From: Robertmurraya andreesenii
GTDB taxonomy: Bacteria; Bacillota; Bacilli; Bacillales; Cytobacillaceae
Direction: 5' to 3'
NCBI RefSeq assembly: GCF_030813005.1
Contig: NZ_JAUSTU010000001.1
Span: 124,001 to 188,000 of the forward strand
DNA length: 64,000 nucleotides
A program made the translations under genes and the position numbers. The first letter of the stretch is position 1, and every line of letters starts with the position of its first letter. This document shows, piece by piece, positions 44,145 to 53,342 of this stretch. The notes beneath the pieces are model-generated. The model saw nothing but the letters and a program-made list of their open reading frames with translations. It did not search any database and had not been told where the DNA came from.

Positions 44145-44206
44145 TGTGACAAATATAACAAGTGTGATGCCTTTCACTCCTTTTGATTTTCCTATTCCGC
44201 TATAGT
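44145..44206 (+). promoter_or_regulatory. Tandem Fnr boxes and -10 of the ywiC-like gene
   Basis: TGTGA-N6-TAACA at 44145-44160 and TGTGA-N6-TCACT at 44163-44178 lie side by side. TATAGT at 44201-44206 is 38 bp from the start of the second box. ywiC is an Fnr target in B. subtilis, which agrees. Confidence 0.75.
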
Positions 44207-44237
44207 AGAGGGAGGAAGAAAGAGGAGTGATTTTTTT

Positions 44238-44954
44238 ATGAAATTATTCTTGCCGAAGCAGCACGGGGCATGGGCCATGTTAATTATCCCATTTTGGTTA
44301 GGAGTTGCTGCCTCACATTTTATGTGGCAGCATATTCCCTTTTTTATCGGTTGGCTGCTATTATACTTATCGACCTATCCTATGCTGTTTCTTTTTAAAG
44401 GGAAAAAAATCCCTTTCTATCGCAAATGGACATTAATCTATTTCATACCAGCTCTTGTTCTACTGATGATTCCGTTATGGACAAGACCGAGCATCATCAT
44501 CTTTGGTTTAGCAATGATTCCTTTTTTTGCAATTAATGCTTATTTTTCTAGTCAAAAAAATGATCGAGCTGTATTGAATGATTTTAGCGCGATTTTCGCT
44601 TTTTGTATTGCTGGAGCGGCTAGTGGCTATTTACCGAACGGAACCATCAATTCGGAAATGATTCTCGGCTTTTTTGCTTCTGCATTGTTTTTCATCGGTG
44701 CCACCTTTTATGTGAAGACAATGATTAGAGAAAAGAAGAATAAGGTCTACAAGTGGATTTCTTGGATTTACCATCTGCTTGTTCCGATTTTGTTTTTGGT
44801 CATGGGAAATTGGGTGGTGGCCATTGCTTTTGTCCCTAGTTTAATAAGAGCTATCTATTATTATGGTAAGCCTTTGCCAATAATGAAAATTGGGATTATG
44901 GAAATCGTGAATTCAGCCATCTTCTTTATTATCATGATATTTGCGATTGTTTAA
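44238..44954 (+). CDS. ywiC: YwiC-like membrane protein
   Basis: A 238-residue protein with seven to eight membrane segments. The start LPKQHGAWAMLIIPFWLG is the YwiC signature, and the family is linked to anaerobic growth by Fnr control. Biochemical function is unknown. AGAGGAGTG precedes the ATG. It converges on the second fnr gene across a shared terminator. Confidence 0.88.
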   Translation: MKLFLPKQHGAWAMLIIPFWLGVAASHFMWQHIPFFIGWLLLYLSTYPMLFLFKGKKIPFYRKWTLIYFIPALVLLMIPLWTRPSIIIFGLAMIPFFAINAYFSSQKNDRAVLNDFSAIFAFCIAGAASGYLPNGTINSEMILGFFASALFFIGATFYVKTMIREKKNKVYKWISWIYHLLVPILFLVMGNWVVAIAFVPSLIRAIYYYGKPLPIMKIGIMEIVNSAIFFIIMIFAIV

Positions 44955-44959
44955 AAAGA

Positions 44960-44990
44960 AAAAACTCGGGAAATGAAATCCCGAGTTTTT
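44960..44990. terminator. Bidirectional terminator between ywiC and fnr copy 2
   Basis: AAAAACTCGGG and CCCGAGTTTTT form a perfect stem with a 9-nt loop. Confidence 0.85.
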
Positions 44991-44991
44991 A

Positions 44992-45684
44992 CTATTCTAT
45001 ATTACAAATCTCAATTGGACAGTTTTCACAATCGATTTCTACCTTCAAATAATCTAAATCATGTATGGTAATAATTCCTTTATCGATGCTAATGATTTCA
45101 TTTCTTCTCAATTCACTTAACAAACGGTTCACTACCTCCCGTGATGTCCCACAGAAGTTAGCCAACTCTTGATTAGTTAAGGGAGTATCAATAACAATCC
45201 CATTATCAGCGGCTACACCATAGCTGTTGGAGAGTCGAATTAAAGTCGAGTACAAAGCTCCCTTCTTCCCGTGCAGGACAAGGTCACGAAACTTTGTTTG
45301 TGTCTTGCGATGCTCATTGCTCATCCATTTCATGAACTCTATAGCCATCCCATGATCATCGCCTAGTCTTTTTTCCAATTCATTTTTAAAAATAACTGCG
45401 ACTTCCCCGCTCTCAATGACTTTGGCATTCTGCATATGGTTTTGAGCGGAGCAGTAGAGAGAAAGCTCACCAATCAAATCTCCTTCAGAAGCCATCCTTA
45501 GGGTAAGCTCACGACCGTCAGGAATCATTTTGCTCATTTGAATTTTTCCACTGATTATAATATATAACTCATTCGCTTTCGTTCCTTCCTGAAAAAGAAA
45601 AGAACCTTTTTGGATCTTGCGAATGTGATGTACTGTTTCTAATAGTGATTGGAGTTCAGTTGAAATGTCTGTGAAAGCTTGCAT
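44992..45684 (-). CDS. fnr: Fnr, oxygen-sensing Crp/Fnr regulator (copy 2)
   Basis: A 230-residue paralogue of the protein at 38.2-38.9 kb with the same layout: barrel (FLFQEGTKANELYIIISGKIQ), LTNQELANFCGTSREVVNRLL winged helix, and C-terminal Cys at 219, 222 and 227 (CENCPIEIC). The C-terminal end ENCPIEICNIE is closer to B. subtilis Fnr as remembered. Its promoter at 45726-45754 has no Fnr box. Confidence 0.92.
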   Translation of the reverse strand: MQAFTDISTELQSLLETVHHIRKIQKGSFLFQEGTKANELYIIISGKIQMSKMIPDGRELTLRMASEGDLIGELSLYCSAQNHMQNAKVIESGEVAVIFKNELEKRLGDDHGMAIEFMKWMSNEHRKTQTKFRDLVLHGKKGALYSTLIRLSNSYGVAADNGIVIDTPLTNQELANFCGTSREVVNRLLSELRRNEIISIDKGIITIHDLDYLKVEIDCENCPIEICNIE

Positions 45685-45725
45685 GCTATAACCACCTTTT
45701 ATGAGACAATACCTGCCCTAATATC

Positions 45726-45754
45726 AGTTTAGGAATAATTGAATAGATAGTCAA
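45726..45754 (-). promoter_or_regulatory. Sigma-A promoter of fnr copy 2
   Basis: On the minus strand TTGACT (45749-45754) - 17 bp - TAAACT (45726-45731), about 50 bp ahead of the start codon. Confidence 0.65.
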
Positions 45755-45836
45755 CAAAATAAGACAAAATTCGAAAGCGATAGGCTGGAAATCATTTTTT
45801 CAGGTTTCATTTTTTTGACTTTTTTGAAAACAACTA

Positions 45837-45865
45837 TTGATTTTTACGATGTAAATTCATATAAT
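45837..45865 (+). promoter_or_regulatory. Promoter of the arginine operon
   Basis: TTGATT (45837-45842) - 17 bp - TATAAT (45860-45865). The -10 is inside ATTCA-TATAA-TGAAA, an AT-rich symmetric sequence of the type bound by ArgR/AhrC; repression by arginine is likely but the operator is only a candidate. Confidence 0.72.
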
Positions 45866-45938
45866 GAAAACCATATAAATTTATAAAAATAACTTCTGTT
45901 GGTTATTTATACATCAATATAAAAGGATGGAGAGGGAG

Positions 45939-46973
45939 ATGAAGGTATCCATAATTGGGACGACAGGATATGGGGGAGTTGAGTTGCTTCGCATCCTGAA
46001 TCAGCATCCTGTATTTCAAATACATTCTATTCATTCTACAAGGGGTGAAATCCCGATATGGGAGGAATATCCACATTTATACGGGATTCTAAATGAAAGG
46101 ATTCAGGTGATCGATTTTGACCAAATAGGTGAGGAAAGTGACCTTGTATTCCTTGCTACTCCTTCAGGTGTTTCTCGTAAGCTAGTGAAGGAACTGGCGA
46201 ATAAAGATGTAAAGATCATTGATCTTTCAGGTGATCATCGCCTGCAAAATTCATTGGATTATTCACAATGGTACAAATTAGAGCCAGCTGAAGACGTCGT
46301 TGTCGATCAGGCTGTCTATGGTCTCAGTGAATGGAACGAACATGATATAGAGTCTGCATCACTCATTGCAAATCCTGGATGCTATGCAACAGCTGCATTA
46401 TTAGGTCTGGGACCCGTTGCAAAGGAAGAGTTGATTGAGCCTGATACGATTATTATTGATGGCAAATCGGGAACCTCTGGAGCAGGAAAATCATTGACAA
46501 AAGGGTCCTTGTACGCCGAGGTGAATGAAAATTTTAAAATCTATAAGGTTAATGAGCATCAGCATACCCCTGAGATTGAACAGCAGCTGCGGAGCTGGAA
46601 TAAGCATACAAAGCCAATCACTTTTAGCACCCATCTTCTACCGATAACTCGAGGAATCATGACAACAATATATGCGAGACTAAAGACCAACTGGTCAACA
46701 GAGCAACTTCTAGAGCTCTATCGGGAGACATATAACAAGCATCCATTCATTCGAATTCGTCCTCTAGGAAATTTTCCAGCGGTTAAAGAGGTTGCTGGTT
46801 CAAACTATTGTGACATCGGCCTTCATGTGGATGAAAGAACGGGAAGAGTCACAATCGTATCCGTGATCGACAATTTAATGAAAGGGGCCGCGGGTCAAGC
46901 GGTTCAGAATGCCAATATTTTATACGGGTTAGACCAAACTTCAGGTCTGGATTTTATGCCGCTTTATCCGTGA
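45939..46973 (+). CDS. argC: N-acetyl-gamma-glutamyl-phosphate reductase
   Basis: A 344-residue enzyme for the third step of arginine synthesis. The NADP fold IIGTTGYGGVELLRIL begins at residue 5, the active-site Cys is in SLIANPGCYATA near 147, and the late His is in NEHQHTPEIEQ. ATG 45939 has GGAG six bases upstream; ATG 45927 touches AAAAGG and is less likely. First gene of argCJBD-carB-argF. Confidence 0.95.
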   Translation: MKVSIIGTTGYGGVELLRILNQHPVFQIHSIHSTRGEIPIWEEYPHLYGILNERIQVIDFDQIGEESDLVFLATPSGVSRKLVKELANKDVKIIDLSGDHRLQNSLDYSQWYKLEPAEDVVVDQAVYGLSEWNEHDIESASLIANPGCYATAALLGLGPVAKEELIEPDTIIIDGKSGTSGAGKSLTKGSLYAEVNENFKIYKVNEHQHTPEIEQQLRSWNKHTKPITFSTHLLPITRGIMTTIYARLKTNWSTEQLLELYRETYNKHPFIRIRPLGNFPAVKEVAGSNYCDIGLHVDERTGRVTIVSVIDNLMKGAAGQAVQNANILYGLDQTSGLDFMPLYP

Positions 46974-46999
46974 AAAGTCATGTACAAGGAGGAAAATGA

Positions 47000-48232
47000 G
47001 TGGGAACACTAACGAAAGCTTCAAAAATACAAGAATTAGAGAATGGTAGCATCCTTTCTCCTAAGGGATTTAAGGCAGGTGGAATTCATGCGGGTCTTCG
47101 CTATTCCAAAAAGGATGTAGGGATGATTGTGAGCGAAGTTCCAGCTAATAGTGCCGCCGTCTATACTTTGAATCATTTCCAGGCTGCGCCGATACTCGTT
47201 ACAAAAGAAAGCTTGAGTACGACCGGACAATTAAGGGCAGTGGTAGTGAATAGCGCTTGCGCAAATGCATGTACGGGCGAAAGAGGGCTATTAGATGCTT
47301 ATGAAATGAGAGAAATAGCGGCTCGAAAAATAGATGTTCAACCAGAGCTAGTTGCAGTGGCTTCCACAGGTGTGATTGGGGATTTTATGAAAATGGATAA
47401 GATCCGCCAAGGAATTACCCAATTGGAGCTTGGTGTACTTGATGAGGATGCGAAGGATTTCCAAACAGCGATCCTAACGACGGATACCTGTATGAAGAAA
47501 TGTGGTTTTCAAGCTCGTATTGATGGGGAAATCGTGAAAATGGGCGGAGCAGCCAAAGGCTCTGGTATGATTCATCCCAATATGGCGACGATGCTAGGCT
47601 TTATCACGACGGATGCGAATATTGCCCCGGAATTTCTGCAGCAAGCATTAAGAGAAGTAACGAATCATACCTTTAACCAAATTACGGTTGATGGAGATAC
47701 ATCGACAAATGACATGGTGCTTGTGATGGCAAATGGTTTAGCGGAGCATTCATCGTTAACACCAGACCATCCCGAATGGGAAACCTTTCTTCAGCTACTT
47801 TCTCATACATGTGAAAGCTTAGCAAAGCAAATCGCCAAGGATGGGGAAGGAGCAACAAAGCTTGTCGAGGTCGAGGTCGTGGGTGCAGTGAGCGAGGAGG
47901 ATGCTCGAGGGGTGGCAAAGCAAATTGTTGGCTCCAATTTAGTCAAAACAGCCATCTACGGAGCGGATGCCAATTGGGGAAGAATCATTAGTGCAATTGG
48001 AAAGGCCGAAGCAAAAGTAGACCCGGCTAAGGTGAGTATCTCGATTGGTCCAATCAAGATGCTAGAAAACAGCAATCCGTCTGTCTTTTCTGAAGAGGAA
48101 GCAACTGCCTATTTACAGCAAGACTTCATCAAGATCCATGTCGATCTTCATCTTGGAGAAGGTATGGGGAAGGCATGGGGCTGCGATTTATCATATGATT
48201 ATGTCAAAATTAACGCAAGCTATCGAACATAG
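47000..48232 (+). CDS. argJ: Bifunctional ornithine acetyltransferase / N-acetylglutamate synthase
   Basis: A 410-residue self-cleaving enzyme that recycles acetyl groups in arginine synthesis. The cleavage site is the Thr in KGSGMIHPNMATMLGF near residue 197; TTDANIAPEFL follows. The C-terminal RGVAKQIVGSNLVKTAIYGADANWGRI is typical. The start is GTG 47000 behind AAGGAGG. An out-of-frame ATG lies at 46996, four bases before it, and could compete. Confidence 0.95.
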   Translation: MGTLTKASKIQELENGSILSPKGFKAGGIHAGLRYSKKDVGMIVSEVPANSAAVYTLNHFQAAPILVTKESLSTTGQLRAVVVNSACANACTGERGLLDAYEMREIAARKIDVQPELVAVASTGVIGDFMKMDKIRQGITQLELGVLDEDAKDFQTAILTTDTCMKKCGFQARIDGEIVKMGGAAKGSGMIHPNMATMLGFITTDANIAPEFLQQALREVTNHTFNQITVDGDTSTNDMVLVMANGLAEHSSLTPDHPEWETFLQLLSHTCESLAKQIAKDGEGATKLVEVEVVGAVSEEDARGVAKQIVGSNLVKTAIYGADANWGRIISAIGKAEAKVDPAKVSISIGPIKMLENSNPSVFSEEEATAYLQQDFIKIHVDLHLGEGMGKAWGCDLSYDYVKINASYRT

Positions 48233-48243
48233 GAGAGAATGCG

Positions 48244-49017
48244 ATGAAAACGGTCCTTATAAAATGTGGTGGAAGTACGATTGAGGAATTGTCTAAGGAT
48301 TTTTTTTCGAGCCTTCATGAATTAAGGCATCAGGGGTATAAAATCATCATCGTTCATGGCGGAGGACCAGATATTAATCAAATGCTGAAACTGCTCAACG
48401 TAGAGCCTGAATTTGTTAATGGCTTAAGAAAGACAAGTAAAGCAACATTAAAGGTTGTGGAAACAGTTCTTTCTGGACAGACAAATCGTAAGCTGGTGGA
48501 AAAGCTGACTGAACACGGGCTCAAAGCCATCGGACTAAACGGCAGCGATGCGGACCTCTTAAAGGGAAGCTATATTGATAAAGACCAGCTAGGTTATGTC
48601 GGGGATGTTACTTCGGTCAACAGTGAATTTTTGGAGCTGATCTTGAAAAGGGATTTGATTCCGGTCATTACTCCAATTGCTTTGGCAGAGGATGGAGCGA
48701 AGCTGAATGTTAATGCGGATTATGCAGCAGCAGCCATCGCACGGGCCTTAAAGGTGGATCAGTGTTTATTTGTTACTGATGTTGAAGGGATCATGATTAA
48801 TGGTTCTGTAAAAAAGTCTATTTCGGTGACAGAAATAGAAAGTTATATTAACCATGGTCAAATTTACGGGGGCATGGTTCCAAAGGTTGTTTCAGCAATC
48901 ACAGCTCTCGAAAAAGGAATTGAAGGAGTAAGAATTGTCGCGGGAAAAAAAGGCTTTTACGAAAATCAATTATGGCTTGGAACGAAAATTATCGGAAGGG
49001 AGAGAATCGTCGAATGA
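48244..49017 (+). CDS. argB: Acetylglutamate kinase
   Basis: A 257-residue amino-acid kinase fold enzyme, second step of arginine synthesis. LIKCGGSTIEEL at the start is the phosphate loop, VHGGGPDINQML near 39 binds acetylglutamate, and NVNADYAAAAIA near 157 and the late GGMVPKV are typical. AGGAGAATGCG precedes the ATG. Its TGA overlaps the argD ATG. Confidence 0.95.
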   Translation: MKTVLIKCGGSTIEELSKDFFSSLHELRHQGYKIIIVHGGGPDINQMLKLLNVEPEFVNGLRKTSKATLKVVETVLSGQTNRKLVEKLTEHGLKAIGLNGSDADLLKGSYIDKDQLGYVGDVTSVNSEFLELILKRDLIPVITPIALAEDGAKLNVNADYAAAAIARALKVDQCLFVTDVEGIMINGSVKKSISVTEIESYINHGQIYGGMVPKVVSAITALEKGIEGVRIVAGKKGFYENQLWLGTKIIGRERIVE

Positions 49018-50171
49018 CTTATTTATTTCCGACATATGCCCGCTGGGATGTAGAGCCTGCGTCTGCAGAAGGAAGCTATTTAACAGATGTTAATGGGAAA
49101 AAATATTTAGATTTTACCTCAGGAATTGGTGTGTGCAATCTAGGTCATAAGCCTAAAATGGTGCTAGAAGCGGTAAAAAAGCAATTGGATCAATTTTGGC
49201 ATGTTTCCAACCTATTTACAATGGGGCAGCAGGAAAAAGCGGCGGAAATGCTTGCCAAGGCAGCTGGACTCGATGCTGTATTCTTTGCCAATAGTGGGGC
49301 CGAGGCAAATGAAGGTGCGATCAAGCTGGCGAGGAAGGCAACAGGGAAGGAGAAAATCATTACATTCGAACAATCCTTCCATGGTCGAACCTTTGCGACA
49401 ATGGCTGCTACTGGTCAAGAAAAAATAAAACAGGGTTTTGGTCCAATGCTTGAAAAGTTTGTATATGTTCCATTCAATAACTTAGAAAGCTTAGAAGGTC
49501 AGATGGGTGAAGACGTGGCCGCTGTTATGCTTGAGATTGTGCAAGGAGAGGGCGGAGTGCATGCTGGTAACATTGAGTTCCTAAAAGGAGTAGAAAGGCT
49601 TTGCAAAAAGTGGGGAGCACTCTTCATGATTGATGAAATTCAAACCGGGATTGGAAGAACGGGAAAACCCTTTGCCTTCCAGCATTTTGATCTGCAGCCT
49701 GATATCGTCACATCAGCCAAAGGGCTGGGAAGCGGCTTACCTATTGGAGCTATGATTGGAAGGGCTGGATTGAAGCAATACTTTGGACCCGGAAGCCATG
49801 GTTCAACCTTCGGCGGCAATCCGGTTAGTATCGCAGCTGCTATTGAAACGATGGAAAATATTTTTGATCAGGGATTTCTTGAAGAGGTCTTAATTAAAAG
49901 TGAATTCTATATGTCACAGCTTTTAAAACAATTAGGTCATTTTGATGGGATCAAGGAAGTGAGGGGCCTCGGTTTAATGATCGGAATCGAATTCAGCTAT
50001 CCCGTTCAAAATCTATTAGCAGAGTTGAGAAAGGAAGGTCTTCTTGCACTTCCAGCAGGGGAAAATGTCTTAAGGCTTTTGCCACCTTTAACAGTGACCA
50101 TTCAGGAAATGGAGAAAAGCATTGAGATCATGAAGAAAACAATTGAAAAGATGAGTAAAATGGCCGTATAA
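49014..50171 (+). CDS. argD: Acetylornithine aminotransferase
   Basis: A 385-residue PLP enzyme, fourth step of arginine synthesis. Marks: DFTSGIGVCNLGH near 31, FANSGAEANEGAIKLAR, the FHGRTFATM block, FMIDEIQTGIGRTG, and the PLP lysine in TSAKGLGSGLPIGA. The ATG at 49014 overlaps the argB stop and has GGAAGGGAGAG upstream; an upstream frame inside argB is not needed. Confidence 0.95.
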   Translation: MTYLFPTYARWDVEPASAEGSYLTDVNGKKYLDFTSGIGVCNLGHKPKMVLEAVKKQLDQFWHVSNLFTMGQQEKAAEMLAKAAGLDAVFFANSGAEANEGAIKLARKATGKEKIITFEQSFHGRTFATMAATGQEKIKQGFGPMLEKFVYVPFNNLESLEGQMGEDVAAVMLEIVQGEGGVHAGNIEFLKGVERLCKKWGALFMIDEIQTGIGRTGKPFAFQHFDLQPDIVTSAKGLGSGLPIGAMIGRAGLKQYFGPGSHGSTFGGNPVSIAAAIETMENIFDQGFLEEVLIKSEFYMSQLLKQLGHFDGIKEVRGLGLMIGIEFSYPVQNLLAELRKEGLLALPAGENVLRLLPPLTVTIQEMEKSIEIMKKTIEKMSKMAV

Positions 50172-50252
50172 GGCTCACATTTTTGCTCAATTATGAATAA
50201 AAATAAATCATTATTAATAAATATACACATTTTATTAAAGGAGGGACACTTC
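50172..50252 (+). promoter_or_regulatory. argD-carB gap with ARG-box-like sequence; carA absent
   Basis: TATGAATAAAAATAAATCA at 50192-50210 closely resembles the ArgR/AhrC box known from B. subtilis (CATGAATAAAAATTCAA-like). carA normally lies between argD and carB, but only 81 bp separate them here. Function as an internal operator is inference. Confidence 0.55.
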
Positions 50253-53200
50253 ATGCCTAAGGATAGTACGATACAATCGGTCCTAGTTATTGGCTCTGGT
50301 CCCATTGTGATCGGTCAGGCGGCGGAATTTGATTATGCAGGTACACAAGCCTGTATCGCTCTCAAAGAAGAAGGATATAAAGTGATCCTCGTGAACAATA
50401 ATCCAGCGACGATTATGACGGATTCAAATTTTGCAGATAGCATTTACTTTGAACCCCTTGCGGTAGATGTGCTCGAAAAGATCATTTCCAAGGAGCGCCC
50501 AGATGGAATTCTTGCAACTTTTGCAGGTCAAACCGGATTAAACCTCGCCTATCAGCTAAATGAATTAGGGATATTAAACAAATATGGCGTGAGGATTTTG
50601 GGAAGCTCCATTGAATCGATAAAGAAAGGCGAGGATCGAGAAGCATTTCGGGAGCTGATGAAGGCGTTAAATGAACCTATTCCCGAGAGTGAAATTGTTC
50701 ACTCCGTTGAGGAAGCACTGGCGTTTGCTGAAAAAATTGATTTTCCTATCATCGTGAGACCGGCTTATACGCTAGGAGGAACGGGCGGTGGCATTGCGAC
50801 AAACAAGCTGGAGCTCATTCAGTTAGTTCACGGAGGGCTCCAAGAAAGTCCCATTCATCAATGCCTAATTGAGAAAAGCATTGCCGGTTTAAAAGAAATT
50901 GAATTTGAAATGATGAGAGATTCAGCCAATACCTGCTTAGCGATTTGTGATATGGAAAACATCGATCCTGTCGGCATTCACACAGGAGATTCAATCGTAG
51001 TGGCACCTTCGCAAACGCTGACCATCCAGGAATATGAGATGCTAAAAGCAGCAGCAATTAAGATTATTTCTGCCCTAAATATTATCGGGGGCTGTAATAT
51101 TCAATTTGCCTTGGATTCAAAAACGAAAAGCTACTATTTAATTGAGGTGAATCCAAGGGTTAGTCGCTCTTCGGCACTTGCATCAAAAGCAACGGGATAT
51201 CCAATCGCAACCATCTCAGCAAAGCTAGCTGTCGGTTATAAATTAGAAGAAATTATTAATCAGAAAACCGGTGAAACATTTGCAAAGATCGAGCCCGCTT
51301 TGGATTATGTCGTGGTTAAAATGCCGAAGTGGCCCTTTGATAAATTTCCTTCCATTGAACGAAAGCTAGGTACACAGATGAAAGCAACAGGAGAAGTCAT
51401 GGGGATTGATCGATGCTTGGAACGTGCCTGGCTAAAAGCAATCCATTCATTGGAAATAGAAGTATTAGACTTAAAGCTTTCCGGGATTACCCATTTCACA
51501 ACGGAAACATTGATTGAGAAGCTTTTAGCTCAAGATGATGAACGTCTCTTTATCATGCTCGAGCTTCTTCGTAGAGGGGAAGGAATTGAAAAACTCCATG
51601 CTTTAACAAGTATTGACTTAGTATTTTTGTCAGCATTACAAGAGCTTATTAAGCTAGAAAAAATGATTGCCAATTCCTCACTTGAGACCGTGACAAAAGA
51701 AAGCTTGCAGCTTTTTAAGCAAAAGGGCTTTAGTGATGAATATTTAGCTGCTGAGTGGCAGACAACAGAGAAGGAAATACGTGCTAAAAGAAAGAGCCTA
51801 GGCATTATCCCTGCCTACCAAGCAGTGGATACTTTTACTGCAAACTCTAGTACAGTCTCCAATTACTTCTATTCAACATATAGTGGGCAAAACGAACAGG
51901 TCATAACGACTAAGAAAAAGGTTTTGATCATCGGTAGTGGACCAATACGAATGGGGCAAGGAATAGAATTTGATTATTGCTCTGTACACGGTGTTTTTGC
52001 ATTAAAGGAAATGGGGATTGAAACGATTATGATGAATAACAATCCCGAAACGGTTAGTACGGACTTTGCCATTGCCGATAAGCTCTACTTTGAGGCACTC
52101 ACCCTTGAGGATATCCTGAATGTCGCTGATGCAGAAGGGATAAAGGAATGTATCATTCAGCTGGGTGGGCAGACGGCTATCAATTTAGCAATACAACTGG
52201 AGGAAGCAGGACTTAAAATACTAGGCACAAAAGCTGATACTATCAATGTTTTAGAGGATCGAAAATTATTTTATCAATTACTAGAAGAGCTTCAAATTCC
52301 CCATCTAAAAGGGGATATGGTTAAAAATATCGAGGAGCTCCACGAGGCTGTTGAAAAAATTGGCTTTCCAGTACTTTTGAGGCCATCCTTTGTCATCGGA
52401 GGAAAAGGGATGGAAATTATTAAAAGTAAAAAAGAGCTCGAGCAATATATTGCTAAGGGTTCCGGTCGCTTCCCCTTTTTAGTGGATGAATTTCTACATG
52501 CGACAGAAGCAGAACTTGACTTGGTATCAGATGGGGAAGGTATCCTTGCACCTGCCATTATGGAACATGTGGAGAAGACGGGAGTGCACTCAGGGGATAG
52601 TATTTCCTTACTACCTGCTCAAAACCTATCCCTTTCCATACAAAATAAAATGCTCAATTTTGCGAAAAAAATATGCCGCCATCTTCAATATAAGGGACTC
52701 ATGAACATCCAATTTATCGTAAAAAATGAAGGGGTATATATTTTAGAGGTGAATCCAAGAGCTAGTAGGACCGTTCCGATAGTTAGTAAAGTAACAGGCA
52801 TCCCACTTGTGCAGCTTGCGACAAAAATATTGCTCGGGAAATATAAGCTGTCGAATGTTGACGATGGGAATAATTTGCTTCCTATTCCCTATGTCTGCGT
52901 GAAATACCCAGTATTTTCAAATTATGCATTAAAGGGACTGGATTCAAAAATCAGTGCTGAAATGCGGTCGACTGGAGAAGGAATTTCGATTGGCAGTACG
53001 GTTGAAGAGGCGTTAAGAAAAAGCTTCCATCAATGGGTGAAGCCTTCTGGAAGGATTGTCCTAAAAGAGCCGATTGATTTTGAACTGAAAAATAGCCATT
53101 TTGAGGTCGTATGTAGAGAGGACGAGGAAGTATTGGCTAATCCTACGATTGCTTATTACAACCCATTTGAGGAAGAAAAGGATAAAGAGCTAAGAGAATA

Positions 53201-53342
53201 CGCGACGAAGAAAAGAATTTTGAATTTTACCGAAAAAGAAAGCCTGCAAGCCTTTTTCAAGGCATTAGAGGTGAAGGATTTTGATGTGAAAGCGATAGAG
53301 GAATGGCAACTGCTTTTAAGAAAGGATGTGTCGACGGTATGA
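50253..53342 (+). CDS. carB: Carbamoyl phosphate synthase large subunit, arginine-linked
   Basis: A 1029-residue synthetase with two duplicated ATP-grasp halves. SVLVIGSGPIVIGQAAEFDYAG opens the first half and VLIIGSGPIRMGQGIEFDYC the second near residue 550; RPAYTLGGTGGG and RPSFVIGGKGME are the paired nucleotide loops. The C-terminal regulatory domain is short, as in arginine-specific enzymes rather than pyrAB. The start is ATG 50253 behind AAAGGAGGG. The glutaminase subunit gene carA is not beside it, so it must borrow a partner (for example PyrAA) or use one encoded elsewhere. Confidence 0.93.
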   Translation: MPKDSTIQSVLVIGSGPIVIGQAAEFDYAGTQACIALKEEGYKVILVNNNPATIMTDSNFADSIYFEPLAVDVLEKIISKERPDGILATFAGQTGLNLAYQLNELGILNKYGVRILGSSIESIKKGEDREAFRELMKALNEPIPESEIVHSVEEALAFAEKIDFPIIVRPAYTLGGTGGGIATNKLELIQLVHGGLQESPIHQCLIEKSIAGLKEIEFEMMRDSANTCLAICDMENIDPVGIHTGDSIVVAPSQTLTIQEYEMLKAAAIKIISALNIIGGCNIQFALDSKTKSYYLIEVNPRVSRSSALASKATGYPIATISAKLAVGYKLEEIINQKTGETFAKIEPALDYVVVKMPKWPFDKFPSIERKLGTQMKATGEVMGIDRCLERAWLKAIHSLEIEVLDLKLSGITHFTTETLIEKLLAQDDERLFIMLELLRRGEGIEKLHALTSIDLVFLSALQELIKLEKMIANSSLETVTKESLQLFKQKGFSDEYLAAEWQTTEKEIRAKRKSLGIIPAYQAVDTFTANSSTVSNYFYSTYSGQNEQVITTKKKVLIIGSGPIRMGQGIEFDYCSVHGVFALKEMGIETIMMNNNPETVSTDFAIADKLYFEALTLEDILNVADAEGIKECIIQLGGQTAINLAIQLEEAGLKILGTKADTINVLEDRKLFYQLLEELQIPHLKGDMVKNIEELHEAVEKIGFPVLLRPSFVIGGKGMEIIKSKKELEQYIAKGSGRFPFLVDEFLHATEAELDLVSDGEGILAPAIMEHVEKTGVHSGDSISLLPAQNLSLSIQNKMLNFAKKICRHLQYKGLMNIQFIVKNEGVYILEVNPRASRTVPIVSKVTGIPLVQLATKILLGKYKLSNVDDGNNLLPIPYVCVKYPVFSNYALKGLDSKISAEMRSTGEGISIGSTVEEALRKSFHQWVKPSGRIVLKEPIDFELKNSHFEVVCREDEEVLANPTIAYYNPFEEEKDKELREYATKKRILNFTEKESLQAFFKALEVKDFDVKAIEEWQLLLRKDVSTV

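Noticed and set aside
48972..49013. Upstream start for argD inside argB
   Set aside because: The ATG at 49014 overlaps the argB stop, has a good upstream site and gives the standard N terminus.
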